Positions 50,882-60,051 of a DNA stretch of 64,000 nucleotides are shown here, one piece after another (position 1 is the stretch's first letter; each line of letters starts with the position of its first letter). Below the pieces are notes generated by a model. The model was not told where the DNA came from and did no database searches. It saw only the letters and a list, made by a program, of their open reading frames with translations. Source of the stretch: Isoptericola sediminis (lineage in GTDB: Bacteria; Actinomycetota; Actinomycetes; Actinomycetales; Cellulomonadaceae); the NCBI RefSeq assembly GCF_013085345.1, contig NZ_JABFAJ010000005.1, positions 1 through 64,000 on the forward strand, given 5' to 3'. The position numbers were made by a program, and so were the translations under genes.

Positions 50882-52309
50882 GTGAGCACCACGACCACCT
50901 CGCGCGCAGGCCGCGCCAAGAGCTCCCGCCCCGGTTTCCGCTGCACCGAGTGCGGCTGGACGACGGTGAAGTGGGTGGGCCGCTGCGGCGAGTGCCAGGC
51001 GTGGGGCACGGTCGCCGAGGACGGCCCGGCGGCGGGCCCGCGCACCACGGCGGTGCAGCCGGTGCGATCGGCCGCCCGTCCCATCGCCGAGATCGACGTC
51101 GACTCCGCGCGCGCCACCCCGACGGGTGTCGACGAGCTGGACCGCGTGCTGGGCGGCGGCCTCGTCCCCGGAGCCGTCGTGCTCCTGGCGGGCGAACCGG
51201 GGGTCGGCAAGTCGACGCTGCTGCTGTCCGTGGCCTCCAACGCGGCCCGTGGCACCGGCGGCCAGGACGCGCGCACGGTGCTGTACGTGACCGGCGAGGA
51301 GTCCGCGGGACAGGTCCGGCTGCGGGCCGAGCGGATCGGCGCCCTCGCACCGACCCTGCTGCTCGCGGCGGAGACGGACCTGGCCACGGTGCTCGGCCAT
51401 CTCGACGCGGCGGACCCGGCGCTGCTGGTGGTGGACTCGGTCCAGACGATCGCCTCCGCGGAGGTCGACGGCGTCCCCGGCGGGGTGAGCCAGGTCCGCG
51501 AGGTCGCGGGCGCCCTCATCGCCGCGGCGAAGGAGCGTCAGGTCCCGGTGCTGCTGGTCGGCCACGTGACCAAGGACGGCGCGGTCGCCGGGCCACGGAC
51601 CCTCGAGCACCTGGTGGACGTCGTCTGCCAGTTCGAGGGCGACCGGCACTCGAGGCTCCGCATGGTGCGCGCGGTGAAGAACCGGTTCGGCCCCACGGAC
51701 GAGGTGGGGTGCTTCGACCTGTCCGAGTCCGGCATCGAGGGCCTGAGCGACCCCAGCGGGCTGTTCCTGTCCCACCTCGGAGCGGGGGTGCCGGGCACCT
51801 GCGTGACCGTCACGCTCGAGGGACGCCGGCCGCTCGCCCTGGAGATCCAGTCCCTCGTGGCCCCGTCACCCCTGGCCAACCCTCGCCGGGCCACCAGCGG
51901 GGTCGAGTCGCAACGGCTGGCGATGATCCTCGCGGTGCTGCACCGGCACGCCGGCCTGCGGCTCGCCGACGCGGACGTGTACGCCTCGACGATCGGTGGT
52001 GCGCGGGTCACCGAGCCGGCCGCGGACCTCGCCACCGCGCTGGCGATCGTCTCGGCCCGGAGCGGCGAGGCCCTGCCGTCGGGCACGATCGCCGTCGGGG
52101 AGGTCGGCCTCGCCGGGGACATCCGGCCCGTGACGGGTCTGGAGCGGCGTCTGAGCGAGGCCGCCCGTCTCGGGTTCACCCGCGCCGTCGTGCCGGCGGG
52201 GGCCGCGGTCCGGGCGCCGGCCGGGTTGCAGGTGGCCGAGGCGCACCATCTCGCGGAGGCCGTGGAGCTGGCCTCGGCCCCGACCGGCGACGCGTCCCGC
52301 AGCCGCTGA
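50882..52309 (+). CDS. radA: DNA repair ATPase RadA/Sms
   Basis: A 475-residue RecA-like ATPase that promotes branch migration and processing of recombination intermediates. The N-terminal zinc finger is FRCTECGWTTVKWVGRCGEC (residues about 18-37), Walker A is LAGEPGVGKSTLLLS, Walker B is LLVVDSVQTI, the RadA-specific motif is VKNRFGPTDEVG, and the C-terminal third is a Lon-like domain (GEVGLAGDIRPV). The GTG at 50882 is chosen for the leaderless box, against a longer frame overlapping the divergent gene. disA follows after 31 bases. Confidence 0.96.
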   Translation: MSTTTTSRAGRAKSSRPGFRCTECGWTTVKWVGRCGECQAWGTVAEDGPAAGPRTTAVQPVRSAARPIAEIDVDSARATPTGVDELDRVLGGGLVPGAVVLLAGEPGVGKSTLLLSVASNAARGTGGQDARTVLYVTGEESAGQVRLRAERIGALAPTLLLAAETDLATVLGHLDAADPALLVVDSVQTIASAEVDGVPGGVSQVREVAGALIAAAKERQVPVLLVGHVTKDGAVAGPRTLEHLVDVVCQFEGDRHSRLRMVRAVKNRFGPTDEVGCFDLSESGIEGLSDPSGLFLSHLGAGVPGTCVTVTLEGRRPLALEIQSLVAPSPLANPRRATSGVESQRLAMILAVLHRHAGLRLADADVYASTIGGARVTEPAADLATALAIVSARSGEALPSGTIAVGEVGLAGDIRPVTGLERRLSEAARLGFTRAVVPAGAAVRAPAGLQVAEAHHLAEAVELASAPTGDASRSR

Positions 52310-52328
52310 ACGAAACGCCTCCAGGACG

Positions 52329-52334
52329 TAGAAT
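52329..52334 (+). promoter_or_regulatory. Leaderless-type -10 box for disA
   Basis: TAGAAT, then GCCCAG, then the GTG start at 52341. It gives disA its own promoter in addition to read-through from radA. Confidence 0.6.
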
Positions 52335-52340
52335 GCCCAG

Positions 52341-53426
52341 GTGGCCCCCAACATCGCGCAACCCGACGCCCTGCTGCGGGACACCCTTGCCGCCGTCGCC
52401 CCCGGCACCGAGCTCCGCGACGGCCTGGAGCGCATCCTGCGAGGGCGGACCGGTGCCCTGATCGTCCTCGGTCTCGACAAGACGGTCGAGGAGATCTGCT
52501 CGGGCGGCTTCGAGCTCGACGTCGAGTTCTCGGCCACGCGGCTGCGCGAGCTGTCCAAGATGGACGGCGCCGTCGTCCTCGACCGGGACGCCACCCGGAT
52601 CCGCCGCGCCGCGGTCCAGCTCCTGCCGGACCCCTCGATCGAGACGAGCGAGTCGGGCACCCGGCACCGGACGGCCGAGCGCGTCGCCAAGCAGACCGGC
52701 TTCCCGATCGTCTCCGTGAGCCAGTCGATGCGGATCGTCGCGATCTACACGGGTTCGGTGCGGCACGTGCTGGAGGACTCCGACACGATCCTGGGCCGCG
52801 CCAACCAGGCGCTGGCGACCCTGGAGCGCTACCGCTCGCGACTGGACGAGGTCTCCGGCACCCTGTCGGCCCTCGAGATCGAGGACCTGGTCACCGTGCG
52901 GGACGTCTGCGCGGTGGTCCAGCGCCTGGAGATGGTGCGGCGCATCTCCGACGAGATCGACGGGTACGTGGTCGAGCTCGGCACGGACGGCCGGCTGCTC
53001 GCCCTCCAGCTCGACGAGCTCCTCGGCGGGATCGGCTCGGACCGCGACCTCGTCGTGCGCGACTACGTCGACGTCGAGCGCTCGGGCCGCAGCCTCGCGG
53101 CCGTGCACGCCGACCTCGCCCGGCTCGACTCGTCCCAGCTGCTCGACCTGTCGGAGATCGGGCGCGTCCTGCGACTGCCGGGTGCCGGGGTGGCACTCGA
53201 CGCGGCCGTGGCGCCGCACGGCTACCGGCTGCTGTCGAAGGTCCCCCGCCTGCCGAGCACGATCGTCGAGCGACTGGTCCAGCAGTTCGGGGGCCTGCAG
53301 AAGCTGCTCGCCGCGAGCGTCGACGACCTCATGAGCGTCGAGGGTGTGGGCGACCACCGGGCACGAGCCGTGCGCGAGGGGCTGTCCCGCCTGGCGGAGT
53401 CCAGCATCCTCGAGCGGTACGTGTAG
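52341..53426 (+). CDS. disA: DNA integrity scanning diadenylate cyclase
   Basis: A 361-residue DNA-scanning enzyme that makes cyclic di-AMP from two ATP and pauses at branched DNA. The DAC domain motifs DGA ([10 protein letters not shown]) and RHR ([17 protein letters not shown]) are intact, a long helical linker follows, and the C-terminal helix-hairpin-helix domain carries [19 protein letters not shown]. The length matches the family. It follows radA, its known functional and genomic partner, since RadA restrains DisA in Bacillus. c-di-AMP also controls Ktr channels, and ktrBA lie 7 kb away. Confidence 0.96.
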   Translation: MAPNIAQPDALLRDTLAAVAPGTELRDGLERILRGRTGALIVLGLDKTVEEICSGGFELDVEFSATRLRELSKMDGAVVLDRDATRIRRAAVQLLPDPSIETSESGTRHRTAERVAKQTGFPIVSVSQSMRIVAIYTGSVRHVLEDSDTILGRANQALATLERYRSRLDEVSGTLSALEIEDLVTVRDVCAVVQRLEMVRRISDEIDGYVVELGTDGRLLALQLDELLGGIGSDRDLVVRDYVDVERSGRSLAAVHADLARLDSSQLLDLSEIGRVLRLPGAGVALDAAVAPHGYRLLSKVPRLPSTIVERLVQQFGGLQKLLAASVDDLMSVEGVGDHRARAVREGLSRLAESSILERYV

Positions 53427-53431
53427 GGGTC

Positions 53432-54742
53432 TCAGCCCTCGGTCCCGGCGTCACCACCGGGCTTCTTGCCGTCCCCGGAGTCCGACCGGCCGCCCGACCT
53501 CTCGGAGGCCTTGTCGCCGGACCGACCCGCCTCGGAGGGGTCGGCATCCTCCTCGGCGGCGGTGCCGTCGTCCGTGGACGCGTCCTGCCCGGAACCCTCG
53601 GCGTCCTCGGCGTCCTCCGAGGGTTCCGGCTCGGGCGCCGCCTCGACCGTGACGTCCCAGGGCTCACCCTCGGCGCCGGGGACGTCGTCCAGCAGGACCG
53701 TCGCGGTGTACTCGCCGGGGCGCACATCACCCTGGGCGTCGCAGCCGGGCGTCGACCCGCTCCCGGACCAGCGGGCGGTGAGCTCCCAGCGCTCGTCGGT
53801 CCCGAGCAGGACGAGCTCCTCGCCCGCGCCGATGCAGTCCGCGGACGACCAGACGCGTTCGCCGCCGTCGGCCTCGGAGACGACCACCTGCATGCTCGAC
53901 CGGTGCGCGTCGAGCAGGCACGGCATCCGCCCCTCGTTGGTCACGCGCACCGTCATCGACACCGCCTCGCCGAGCACGAGGGTGTCGCGGTCGCCGGAGA
54001 GCTCGGCGCGGACCGCCGAGGGGGTGCACGTCTCCGCCACCCCGGCGGGGTCGATCGCCTCCGGCGGGGCCTGCTTCTCGGCGACGAGCTCGAGCCGCGG
54101 CTCGGGCCAGGCGTCCCGCGCCCAGTCGACGGCGCGACCGATCCCGTACCCGGTCGCCGTGCCGGCGCCGACGAGCAGGCCGAGCACCAGGAGCACGATC
54201 GCGGGACCGCGGTGGGCGGGGCGGCTCCTCACCGGGGCCGGTCGGCGCGACCGGGGCCGCGGCGTGCTGCCAGGAGCCACCAGGCCGTTCGTCGCCACCG
54301 ACCGGCGACCTCCGCGGGCGGACCCCCGACCCCCGGTGGACCGGGACGCGGAACCCGCCGACCGGCTCCTCGACGAGGTCGCCCGGCCGGCGGTGGCCCC
54401 CGTCCTGCGACGCGTCGAACCCGCGGCACCCGTGGTGGCGCCTCGAGACGTCGTGCGTCGGGTGCTCTGGGCCCGAGAGCTCGTCGCGGTGGACTTCTTC
54501 GGGGCGGACGTCCTGGTGGTGGACTTCTGCGGGGCCGCCTTCTTCGGGGCGGCCTTCTGCGGGGCCGCCTTCTTCGCCCCACCGCCCGACGTGGTCGACC
54601 GGCCCGCCGACGATCCCCTCGCCGCGGAGCCGGAACGGGAGGAGCCCCGGGACGACGTGGCGCGCGAGGACGGCGTGCGTCCCCCGGACGCCTGGCGCCC
54701 CCGCGCGGCACCTCCTCGCCCACGGTCCTTCGCTGCCGCCAC
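53432..54742 (-). CDS. Membrane protein with Lys/Ala-rich, histone-like N-terminus
   Basis: A 436-residue protein of unknown function, convergent with disA. Residues 1-165 are an Arg/Ser/Thr/Gly-rich low-complexity tail that includes KKAAPQKAAPKKAAPQK (about 45-65), similar in composition to histone-H1-like C-termini. One membrane helix lies near residue 180-200 (AIVLLVLGLLVGAGTATG). An extracytoplasmic beta-rich domain follows (about 225-355; CTPSAVRAELSGDRDTLVLGEAVSMTVRVTN, with paired cysteines). An acidic Ser/Glu/Asp tail ends the protein. The GTG at 54742 follows GGGGGAACG. The polycationic part should be cytoplasmic and able to meet nucleic acid. Confidence 0.72.
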   Translation of the reverse strand: MAAAKDRGRGGAARGRQASGGRTPSSRATSSRGSSRSGSAARGSSAGRSTTSGGGAKKAAPQKAAPKKAAPQKSTTRTSAPKKSTATSSRAQSTRRTTSRGATTGAAGSTRRRTGATAGRATSSRSRSAGSASRSTGGRGSARGGRRSVATNGLVAPGSTPRPRSRRPAPVRSRPAHRGPAIVLLVLGLLVGAGTATGYGIGRAVDWARDAWPEPRLELVAEKQAPPEAIDPAGVAETCTPSAVRAELSGDRDTLVLGEAVSMTVRVTNEGRMPCLLDAHRSSMQVVVSEADGGERVWSSADCIGAGEELVLLGTDERWELTARWSGSGSTPGCDAQGDVRPGEYTATVLLDDVPGAEGEPWDVTVEAAPEPEPSEDAEDAEGSGQDASTDDGTAAEEDADPSEAGRSGDKASERSGGRSDSGDGKKPGGDAGTEG

Positions 54743-54862
54743 CGTTCCCCCGCATCTCGACGAACACCTCTGCGCAGGCCACGCTACGTGGTGCGGACCG
54801 ACCGACGGGGGCGCCGCGCCGCCGTGCCGGGAAGCCGCTCCGGCCAGGCACAATGGGCGACC

Positions 54863-55732
54863 GTGGATGCACTGGTCGAACGGGTCACGGCGTGGTTCGC
54901 CCACGCCGCACGCGATCTCCCCTGGCGCGCCGCGGACCGGACCCCGTGGGGCGTCCTGGTCAGCGAGGTCATGCTCCAGCAGACCCCGGTCGTCCGGGTC
55001 GAGCCCGTGTGGCGCGCGTGGATGGAGCGGTGGCCCACCCCGGCGGCGCTGGCCGACGCCCCGACGTCCGAGGTGCTGCGCGCCTGGGGCCGGCTCGGCT
55101 ACCCGCGCCGGGCGCTGCGGCTCGCGGACTGCGCGCGGGCGATCGTGGCCCGGCACGACGGGGAGGTCCCGTCCGGAGAGGAGGCCCTGCGTGCGCTGCC
55201 CGGCATCGGGGAGTACACCGCGGGGGCCGTCCGCGCCTTCGCCTTCGGCCGCCGCGCCGTCGTCGTGGACACGAACGTGCGGCGGGTCCAGGCCCGCGCC
55301 GTCACCGGCGTCGCGCTGCCGGCGCCGTCGTACACGGCGGCGGAGCGGCGGCTGGCCGTCTCCCTGGTGCCCGACGGCGACGAGGACGCCGCGGCGTGGG
55401 CGGCCGCGTCCATGGAGCTGGGGGCGCTGGTCTGCACCGCCCGGACCCCGCGGTGCGACCGGTGCCCGGTCCAGGACCTGTGCGCCTGGCGCCTGACCGG
55501 GTTCCCGCCGGACGAGCACGCGCACCGGCGGCGGACCCAGTCCTGGGACGGCACCGACCGGCAGGTGCGGGGCCGGGTGATGGCCGCGCTGCGCACCGCC
55601 GACGGCCCCGTGCACCGTGCTCTGCTGGCCGACGCCGGTCCGGAGTCCCAGCTCGACCGGTGCCTGGCCGGGCTGGTGGAGGACGGGCTGGCCGAGACCG
55701 ACGAGGCCGGACGGTTCATGCTTCCGGCGTGA
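54863..55732 (+). CDS. mutY: A/G-specific adenine glycosylase
   Basis: A 289-residue base-excision repair glycosylase that removes adenine paired with 8-oxoguanine. The N-terminal MLQQTPVVRVEPVW block (catalytic Glu region), the helix-hairpin-helix LPGIGEYTAGAV with the following catalytic Asp (VVVDTNVRRV), and the 4Fe-4S motif C-x6-C-x2-C-x5-C (CTARTPRCDRCPVQDLC, about residues 190-206) are present. It lacks the C-terminal NUDIX-like domain of E. coli MutY, as in many actinobacteria. The GTG at 54863 is inferred. CACAAT lies 8 bases upstream. Confidence 0.92.
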   Translation: MDALVERVTAWFAHAARDLPWRAADRTPWGVLVSEVMLQQTPVVRVEPVWRAWMERWPTPAALADAPTSEVLRAWGRLGYPRRALRLADCARAIVARHDGEVPSGEEALRALPGIGEYTAGAVRAFAFGRRAVVVDTNVRRVQARAVTGVALPAPSYTAAERRLAVSLVPDGDEDAAAWAAASMELGALVCTARTPRCDRCPVQDLCAWRLTGFPPDEHAHRRRTQSWDGTDRQVRGRVMAALRTADGPVHRALLADAGPESQLDRCLAGLVEDGLAETDEAGRFMLPA

Positions 55733-55753
55733 CCCTCCGACCGCCGTCGCTGC

Positions 55754-56275
55754 TCAGAGGTCCAGCAGCATGCGCGAGTTGCCGAGGGTGTTCGGCTTGA
55801 CCCGCGCGAGGTCGAGGAACTCGGCCACCCCGTCGTCGTGCGACCGCAGCAGCTCGGCGTAGACCTCGCCGGTCACCGGCGTCCCGTCGATCTCGCGGAA
55901 ACCGTGGGCGGCGAAGAAGTCGACCTCGAAGGTGAGGCAGAACAGACGCTTGAGCCCCATCTCCCGCGCCCGCAGGATCAGCTCCTCGACGAGAGCGTGC
56001 CCCAGCCCGCGCCCCCTCCAGGCCGGGTCGACGGCGAGCGTGCGGATCTCGGCGAGGTCGGCCCACATCACGTGCAGCGCCCCGCACCCGACCAGGCCCG
56101 CCTCCGGCCCGGCGTCGGCCACGAGGAACTCCTGCACCGACTCGTAGTAGCCGACGAGCTCCTTGGCCAGCAGGATGCGGTCCGTCGCGTACGGGGCGAC
56201 GAGGTCGCGCACGCCGCGGACGTCCGCGGGCAGGGCGGGCCGGATGCGGAACGGTGCGTTCGACAGGTCGGGCAC
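55754..56275 (-). CDS. GNAT amino-acid N-acetyltransferase (ArgA type)
   Basis: A 173-residue acetyltransferase. The acetyl-CoA binding motif is AVDPAWRGRGLGHALVEELI (R/Q-x-x-G-x-G/A), preceded by ADLAEIRTLAV, and the C-terminal part carries DFFAAHGFREI. It resembles the short amino-acid N-acetyltransferases of actinobacteria (Rv2747-like) that acetylate L-glutamate for arginine synthesis. It begins PFRIRPALPADV. The GTG at 56275 sits exactly six bases after TAGGGT. The arginine assignment rests on family likeness alone. Confidence 0.82.
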   Translation of the reverse strand: MPDLSNAPFRIRPALPADVRGVRDLVAPYATDRILLAKELVGYYESVQEFLVADAGPEAGLVGCGALHVMWADLAEIRTLAVDPAWRGRGLGHALVEELILRAREMGLKRLFCLTFEVDFFAAHGFREIDGTPVTGEVYAELLRSHDDGVAEFLDLARVKPNTLGNSRMLLDL

Positions 56276-56281
56276 GTCAGC

Positions 56282-56287
56282 ACCCTA
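56282..56287 (-). promoter_or_regulatory. Leaderless-type -10 box for the acetyltransferase
   Basis: TAGGGT on the minus strand, then GCTGAC, then the GTG start. Confidence 0.6.
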
Positions 56288-56330
56288 CGCGCGACGCCGG
56301 CACGCGGCCCGCACAGCGGCCGCGGACGGA

Positions 56331-57284
56331 TCAGTCGGCCTCGACGAGCCCCGCGGCCGTGATCTCGTCGACGACGAGGTCCGTGACCACCCCGGCGGCC
56401 AGCGCGGCGCGCAACGGGGCGATCTTGTTGTCGCCCGCGGCCGCGCACAGCCGTCGCGGGAACCGCCGGAGCTGGTCCGGGGTGGGCCCCGTGGCCCGGG
56501 CGTTGATGGCGATGTCGCGGAACGACCCGTCAGGACGCAGGAAGACCGTGCAGACGTCGCCGACCACACCCGCGCCCTCGAGCGCCGCCACGTCCTCGGG
56601 TTCCAAATACCCGGCCGAGTAGACGTGCGACGGGACACCGCCGGTGAGCGCTCCCACGGAGAACACCGCGAGATCCGTCCGCGCCTGCACGTCGAGGACG
56701 CGGCGCACCGAGCGCTCCCGCCACATGGCGTCCCGGGTCTCGGCGAAGTCGAAGAACGCCGGCACGGGAAACGGGTGGGCGTGGGCCTCGAAGGTGGCCG
56801 CGATACGGTCCAGGAGGTCCCCGGCGTAGGCGACGCCGGAGGTCCGGTTGTTCGCCGCGCCGTTGAGCTGCACGACGGCGGAGCCCCGGGTGGGCTTGTC
56901 CATGAGGTGGCCCGCCACGGCGGCCAGCGTGGTCCCCCAGGCGATGCCGAGCACCATGTCGGAGTCGAACCAGCGCGTCACCAGACGGGCGGTGGTGCGG
57001 GCCACCTGACCGAGCCGTTGCGCGTCGTCGGCGGCGTCCGGCACCGGCACGACGTAGGTGTCGATGTCGTACTGCGCCGCGAGCCGCTGGCCGAGACCGG
57101 GTGCACGAGTGTGCGTGGGCCGCAGCGTGATCTCCACGACACCGGTCTCCCGCGCCCTCTTGAGCAGGCGCGACACGGTCGACCGCGACGTGCGCAGGTG
57201 CCGCGCGATCGTCTCCATCTTCATGTCCTGCAGGTAGTACATGGTCGCGGCCATGACCACGTCGCGTTCCCGGGGAGTCGTCAC
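56331..57284 (-). CDS. SorC-family transcriptional regulator of the glycerol operon
   Basis: A 317-residue regulator. The N-terminal helix-turn-helix is VVMAATMYYLQDMKMETIARHLRTSRSTVSRLLKRA (about residues 8-43). The C-terminal sugar-binding domain (about 60-317) resembles phosphosugar isomerases and carries GIAWGTTLAAVAGHL and GAALTGG-like turns (FSVGALTGGVP). Such proteins sense sugar phosphates. It is divergent from glpD, so glycerol 3-phosphate or dihydroxyacetone phosphate is the likely effector. The GTG at 57284 is preferred because it is leaderless-like (CACCCT, six bases). The longer starts at 57305 and 57329 would cover the operator. Confidence 0.82.
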   Translation of the reverse strand: MTTPRERDVVMAATMYYLQDMKMETIARHLRTSRSTVSRLLKRARETGVVEITLRPTHTRAPGLGQRLAAQYDIDTYVVPVPDAADDAQRLGQVARTTARLVTRWFDSDMVLGIAWGTTLAAVAGHLMDKPTRGSAVVQLNGAANNRTSGVAYAGDLLDRIAATFEAHAHPFPVPAFFDFAETRDAMWRERSVRRVLDVQARTDLAVFSVGALTGGVPSHVYSAGYLEPEDVAALEGAGVVGDVCTVFLRPDGSFRDIAINARATGPTPDQLRRFPRRLCAAAGDNKIAPLRAALAAGVVTDLVVDEITAAGLVEAD

Positions 57285-57290
57285 GGAACC

Positions 57291-57296
57291 AGGGTG
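57291..57296 (-). promoter_or_regulatory. Possible -10 of the SorC regulator gene
   Basis: CACCCT on the minus strand, then GGTTCC, then the GTG at 57284. Confidence 0.45.
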
Positions 57297-57309
57297 CCGC
57301 AGCATGCCG

Positions 57310-57333
57310 CCAGATGCACGTTCGTGCATCTGG
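57310..57333. promoter_or_regulatory. Operator palindrome between the SorC gene and glpD
   Basis: CCAGATGCACG-tt-CGTGCATCTGG, perfect 11-bp arms around TT. It lies in the middle of the divergent region, about 26-49 bases upstream of the SorC start and about 63 before glpD, well placed to regulate both. Confidence 0.75.
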
Positions 57334-57395
57334 CTTGCGAGAATGTTCGACCGATGGTGCTCTGAGTTCCAGTCCGACCGAGAGGAGCACCCCCG

Positions 57396-59138
57396 ATGGC
57401 CTCCCGACTCACCGCCGAGTCACGAACCCGCGCCCTGGCTGCGCTCGAGAGCTCGCAGGACTCCGCCTCCGAGCTCGACGTCCTCGTCATCGGCGGCGGG
57501 GTCACCGGCGCCGGCATCGCTCTCGACTCCGTCACGCGCGGGCTGTCCACCGCGATCGTCGAGTCCCAGGACTGGTCCGCAGGCACCTCCAGCTGGTCCA
57601 GCAAGCTGGTCCACGGCGGCCTGCGCTACCTGCAGATGCTCGACTTCTCCCTCGTGCACGAGGCGCTCACCGAACGCGACCTGCTCCTCAAGGAGCTCGC
57701 CCCGCACCTCGTCAAGCCCGTCCCCTTCCTGTACCCCCTCGAGCACCGGGTGTGGGAACGGGCCTACGTCGGGGCCGGCATCGCGCTGTACGACACCCTG
57801 GCCTCGGTCGCCCCGGGGAAGCGCGCGATGCCGCTGCACCGGCACCTGACCCGTCGGCAGATCAGCCGGAAGTTCCCGGACCTCGCGCACGAGGCCGCGA
57901 TCGGCGCCGTGCAGTACTGGGACGCCTCCGTCGACGACTCACGCCTCGTCGCCACGCTGGTCCGCACCGCGGTCGACTACGGCGCGCACGCCGCCTCCCG
58001 CACCCAGGTCGTCGAGCTCACCAAGAGCAGCACCGGCACGGTCAACGGGGCCGTCGTCGTCGACCTGGAGACCGGTCGCGAGATCACGGTCCGCGCCCGG
58101 CACGTCATCAACGCCACCGGCGTGTGGACCGAGGACACCGAGGCCCTGGCCGGGGACGAGGGCGGCCTGCACGTGCTGGCCTCCAAGGGCATCCACATCG
58201 TCGTCCCCCGGGAGCGCATCAAGGGGCAGGTCGGCCTGATCCTGCAGACCGAGAAGTCGGTGCTGTTCATCATCCCCTGGTCCCGGTACTGGATCATCGG
58301 CACCACGGACACCCCGTGGGAGCTGGACCCGGTCCACCCGGTGGCCACCGCGGCCGACATCGACTACGTGCTCGACCACGCCAACGCGGTGCTGGCCCAC
58401 CCGCTGACGCGCGAGGACGTCATCGGCACCTACGCCGGCCTGCGTCCGCTGCTGCAGCCGGGCACCAAGGAGGGCACGAGCTCGGCGAAGGTCTCGCGCG
58501 AGCACACCGTCGCCTCCCCCGCCCCGGGCCTGACCGTCATCGCCGGCGGGAAGCTGACCACCTATCGCGTGATGGCCAAGGACGCCGTCGACTTCGCGAT
58601 CGGCCAGCGGGCGCACGCGCTGCCGTCGGTGACCCACCAGATCCCGCTCATCGGCGCGGTCGGCCTGTCCGCCGCCCGCCGCCAGGCCCGCACCTGGGCG
58701 CAGCGGTACGGCTGGAGCCCGGCGATGGTCGACCACCTCCTGCACCGCTACGGCTCGGCGCTGCGCGAGCTCGTGACCCTGTGCGAGGAGGACCCGGGGC
58801 TCGCCGAACCGCTGGAGCACGCCCCCGCCTACCTGCGGGCCGAGATCCACTACGCGGTCAGCCACGAGGGCGCGCTGCACCTGGAGGACCTGCTGGTGCG
58901 ACGCACCCGGCTCGTCTACGAGGTGGCCGACAAGGGGCGCGCCGCCCTCGAGGAGATCGCCGGGATCGCCGCACCCCTGCTCCGCTGGGACGACGAGACC
59001 AGGAAGCGGGAGATCGAGAGCTACCGGGCCCGGGCGGACGCCGAGGACGCGGCGGCCCAGGCCCCCGACGACGAGGCGGCCGCCGAGGCCCGGGGCAACG
59101 CCGGCGACCTGACGACGCTGCGGCCTCTGCGCACCTGA
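57396..59138 (+). CDS. glpD: Glycerol-3-phosphate dehydrogenase (aerobic, FAD)
   Basis: A 580-residue membrane-associated flavoenzyme that oxidises glycerol 3-phosphate to dihydroxyacetone phosphate and reduces menaquinone. The FAD motif is VLVIGGGVTGAGIALDSVTRG (residues about 28-48), followed by the family signature SSWSSKLVHGGLRYLQ, and the C-terminal DAO_C domain runs from about 410. The tail (about 555-580) is Ala/Asp/Glu-rich. The start ATG has AGAGGAG upstream. It is the first gene of glpD-glpF-glpK. Confidence 0.96.
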   Translation: MASRLTAESRTRALAALESSQDSASELDVLVIGGGVTGAGIALDSVTRGLSTAIVESQDWSAGTSSWSSKLVHGGLRYLQMLDFSLVHEALTERDLLLKELAPHLVKPVPFLYPLEHRVWERAYVGAGIALYDTLASVAPGKRAMPLHRHLTRRQISRKFPDLAHEAAIGAVQYWDASVDDSRLVATLVRTAVDYGAHAASRTQVVELTKSSTGTVNGAVVVDLETGREITVRARHVINATGVWTEDTEALAGDEGGLHVLASKGIHIVVPRERIKGQVGLILQTEKSVLFIIPWSRYWIIGTTDTPWELDPVHPVATAADIDYVLDHANAVLAHPLTREDVIGTYAGLRPLLQPGTKEGTSSAKVSREHTVASPAPGLTVIAGGKLTTYRVMAKDAVDFAIGQRAHALPSVTHQIPLIGAVGLSAARRQARTWAQRYGWSPAMVDHLLHRYGSALRELVTLCEEDPGLAEPLEHAPAYLRAEIHYAVSHEGALHLEDLLVRRTRLVYEVADKGRAALEEIAGIAAPLLRWDDETRKREIESYRARADAEDAAAQAPDDEAAAEARGNAGDLTTLRPLRT

Positions 59139-59256
59139 CAGGACCCCCGGTCGCGCCGTCGCAGCATCGGCGGCGCGGCCGGTTCGCCGCGGCGACGAGG
59201 TCGTGGCACGACGCTCCGGGCACGGGCCCGGACCGAGAAGAGAAAGCGAGACGACG

Positions 59257-59991
59257 ATGTCAACAGGCGAACTCTTCGTCAGCGAGATGCTGGGAACCGG
59301 GATGCTGCTGCTCCTCGGTGCCGGTGTCGTGGCGAACGTCATCCTGCCGAAGAACAAGGGGTTCAACGGCGGATGGCTTCTCATCAACTTCGGATGGGGC
59401 CTGGGTGTGTTCTCCGGTGTGTACGTCGCGTTCGCCAGCGGCGCCCACATCAACCCGGCCGTGACGTTCGGCATCTGGGCCAGCGGCGCCGAGGAGTTCG
59501 GTCCGGGCATCCCCGTCACCCTGGCGAACGGTGCGATCTACATCTCCGCCCAGATCGTCGGTGCCGCGCTCGGTTCCGCGATCGCCTTCCTCGCCTACAA
59601 GAAGCACTTCGACGAGGAGGCGCCGGCGCCGATCAAGCTCGCGGTGTTCTCCACCGGACCCGAGATCCGCTCCTACGGGTGGAACTTCGTCACCGAGGTC
59701 ATCGGCACCTTCGTGCTGGTGTTCGTGGTGCTGAACTTCGGCAACTGGCCGGGTGACATCGGCCCGCTCGCCGTCGCCCTCCTGGTGGTCGGGATCGGTG
59801 CGAGCCTCGGTGGCCCCACCGGCTACGCCATCAACCCGGCCCGTGACCTCGGTCCCCGCATCGCGCACGCGCTGCTGCCGATCAAGGGCAAGGGTTCCAG
59901 CGACTGGGGCTACTCCTGGGTGCCGGTCCTCGGCCCCATCGTCGGCGGCGTCCTCGCCGGCCTGCTCGCCCCCGTCGTCGCCTTCGGCTGA
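59257..59991 (+). CDS. glpF: Glycerol uptake facilitator (aquaglyceroporin)
   Basis: A 244-residue MIP-family channel with six helices and two NPA half-helices: SGAHINPAVTFG (about residue 68) and GYAINPARDLGPRIA (about 197). The second motif is followed by the D-x-x-x-R of glycerol-permeable members, so glycerol is a better guess than water alone. The frame runs upstream, but MSTGELFVSEMLG at 59257 is the family start. It has only a weak purine-rich ribosome site. Part of the glp operon. Confidence 0.94.
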   Translation: MSTGELFVSEMLGTGMLLLLGAGVVANVILPKNKGFNGGWLLINFGWGLGVFSGVYVAFASGAHINPAVTFGIWASGAEEFGPGIPVTLANGAIYISAQIVGAALGSAIAFLAYKKHFDEEAPAPIKLAVFSTGPEIRSYGWNFVTEVIGTFVLVFVVLNFGNWPGDIGPLAVALLVVGIGASLGGPTGYAINPARDLGPRIAHALLPIKGKGSSDWGYSWVPVLGPIVGGVLAGLLAPVVAFG

Positions 59992-60051
59992 GCCCGGCCC
60001 GGCGACCACCCATCCGTACCGCAATGACGCAACGACACGAAGGACATACCC

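Noticed and set aside
54598-54742. True histone or HupB-like nucleoid protein from the KKAAPQK tract
   Set aside because: No HU fold is present, and the tract is part of a larger membrane protein.
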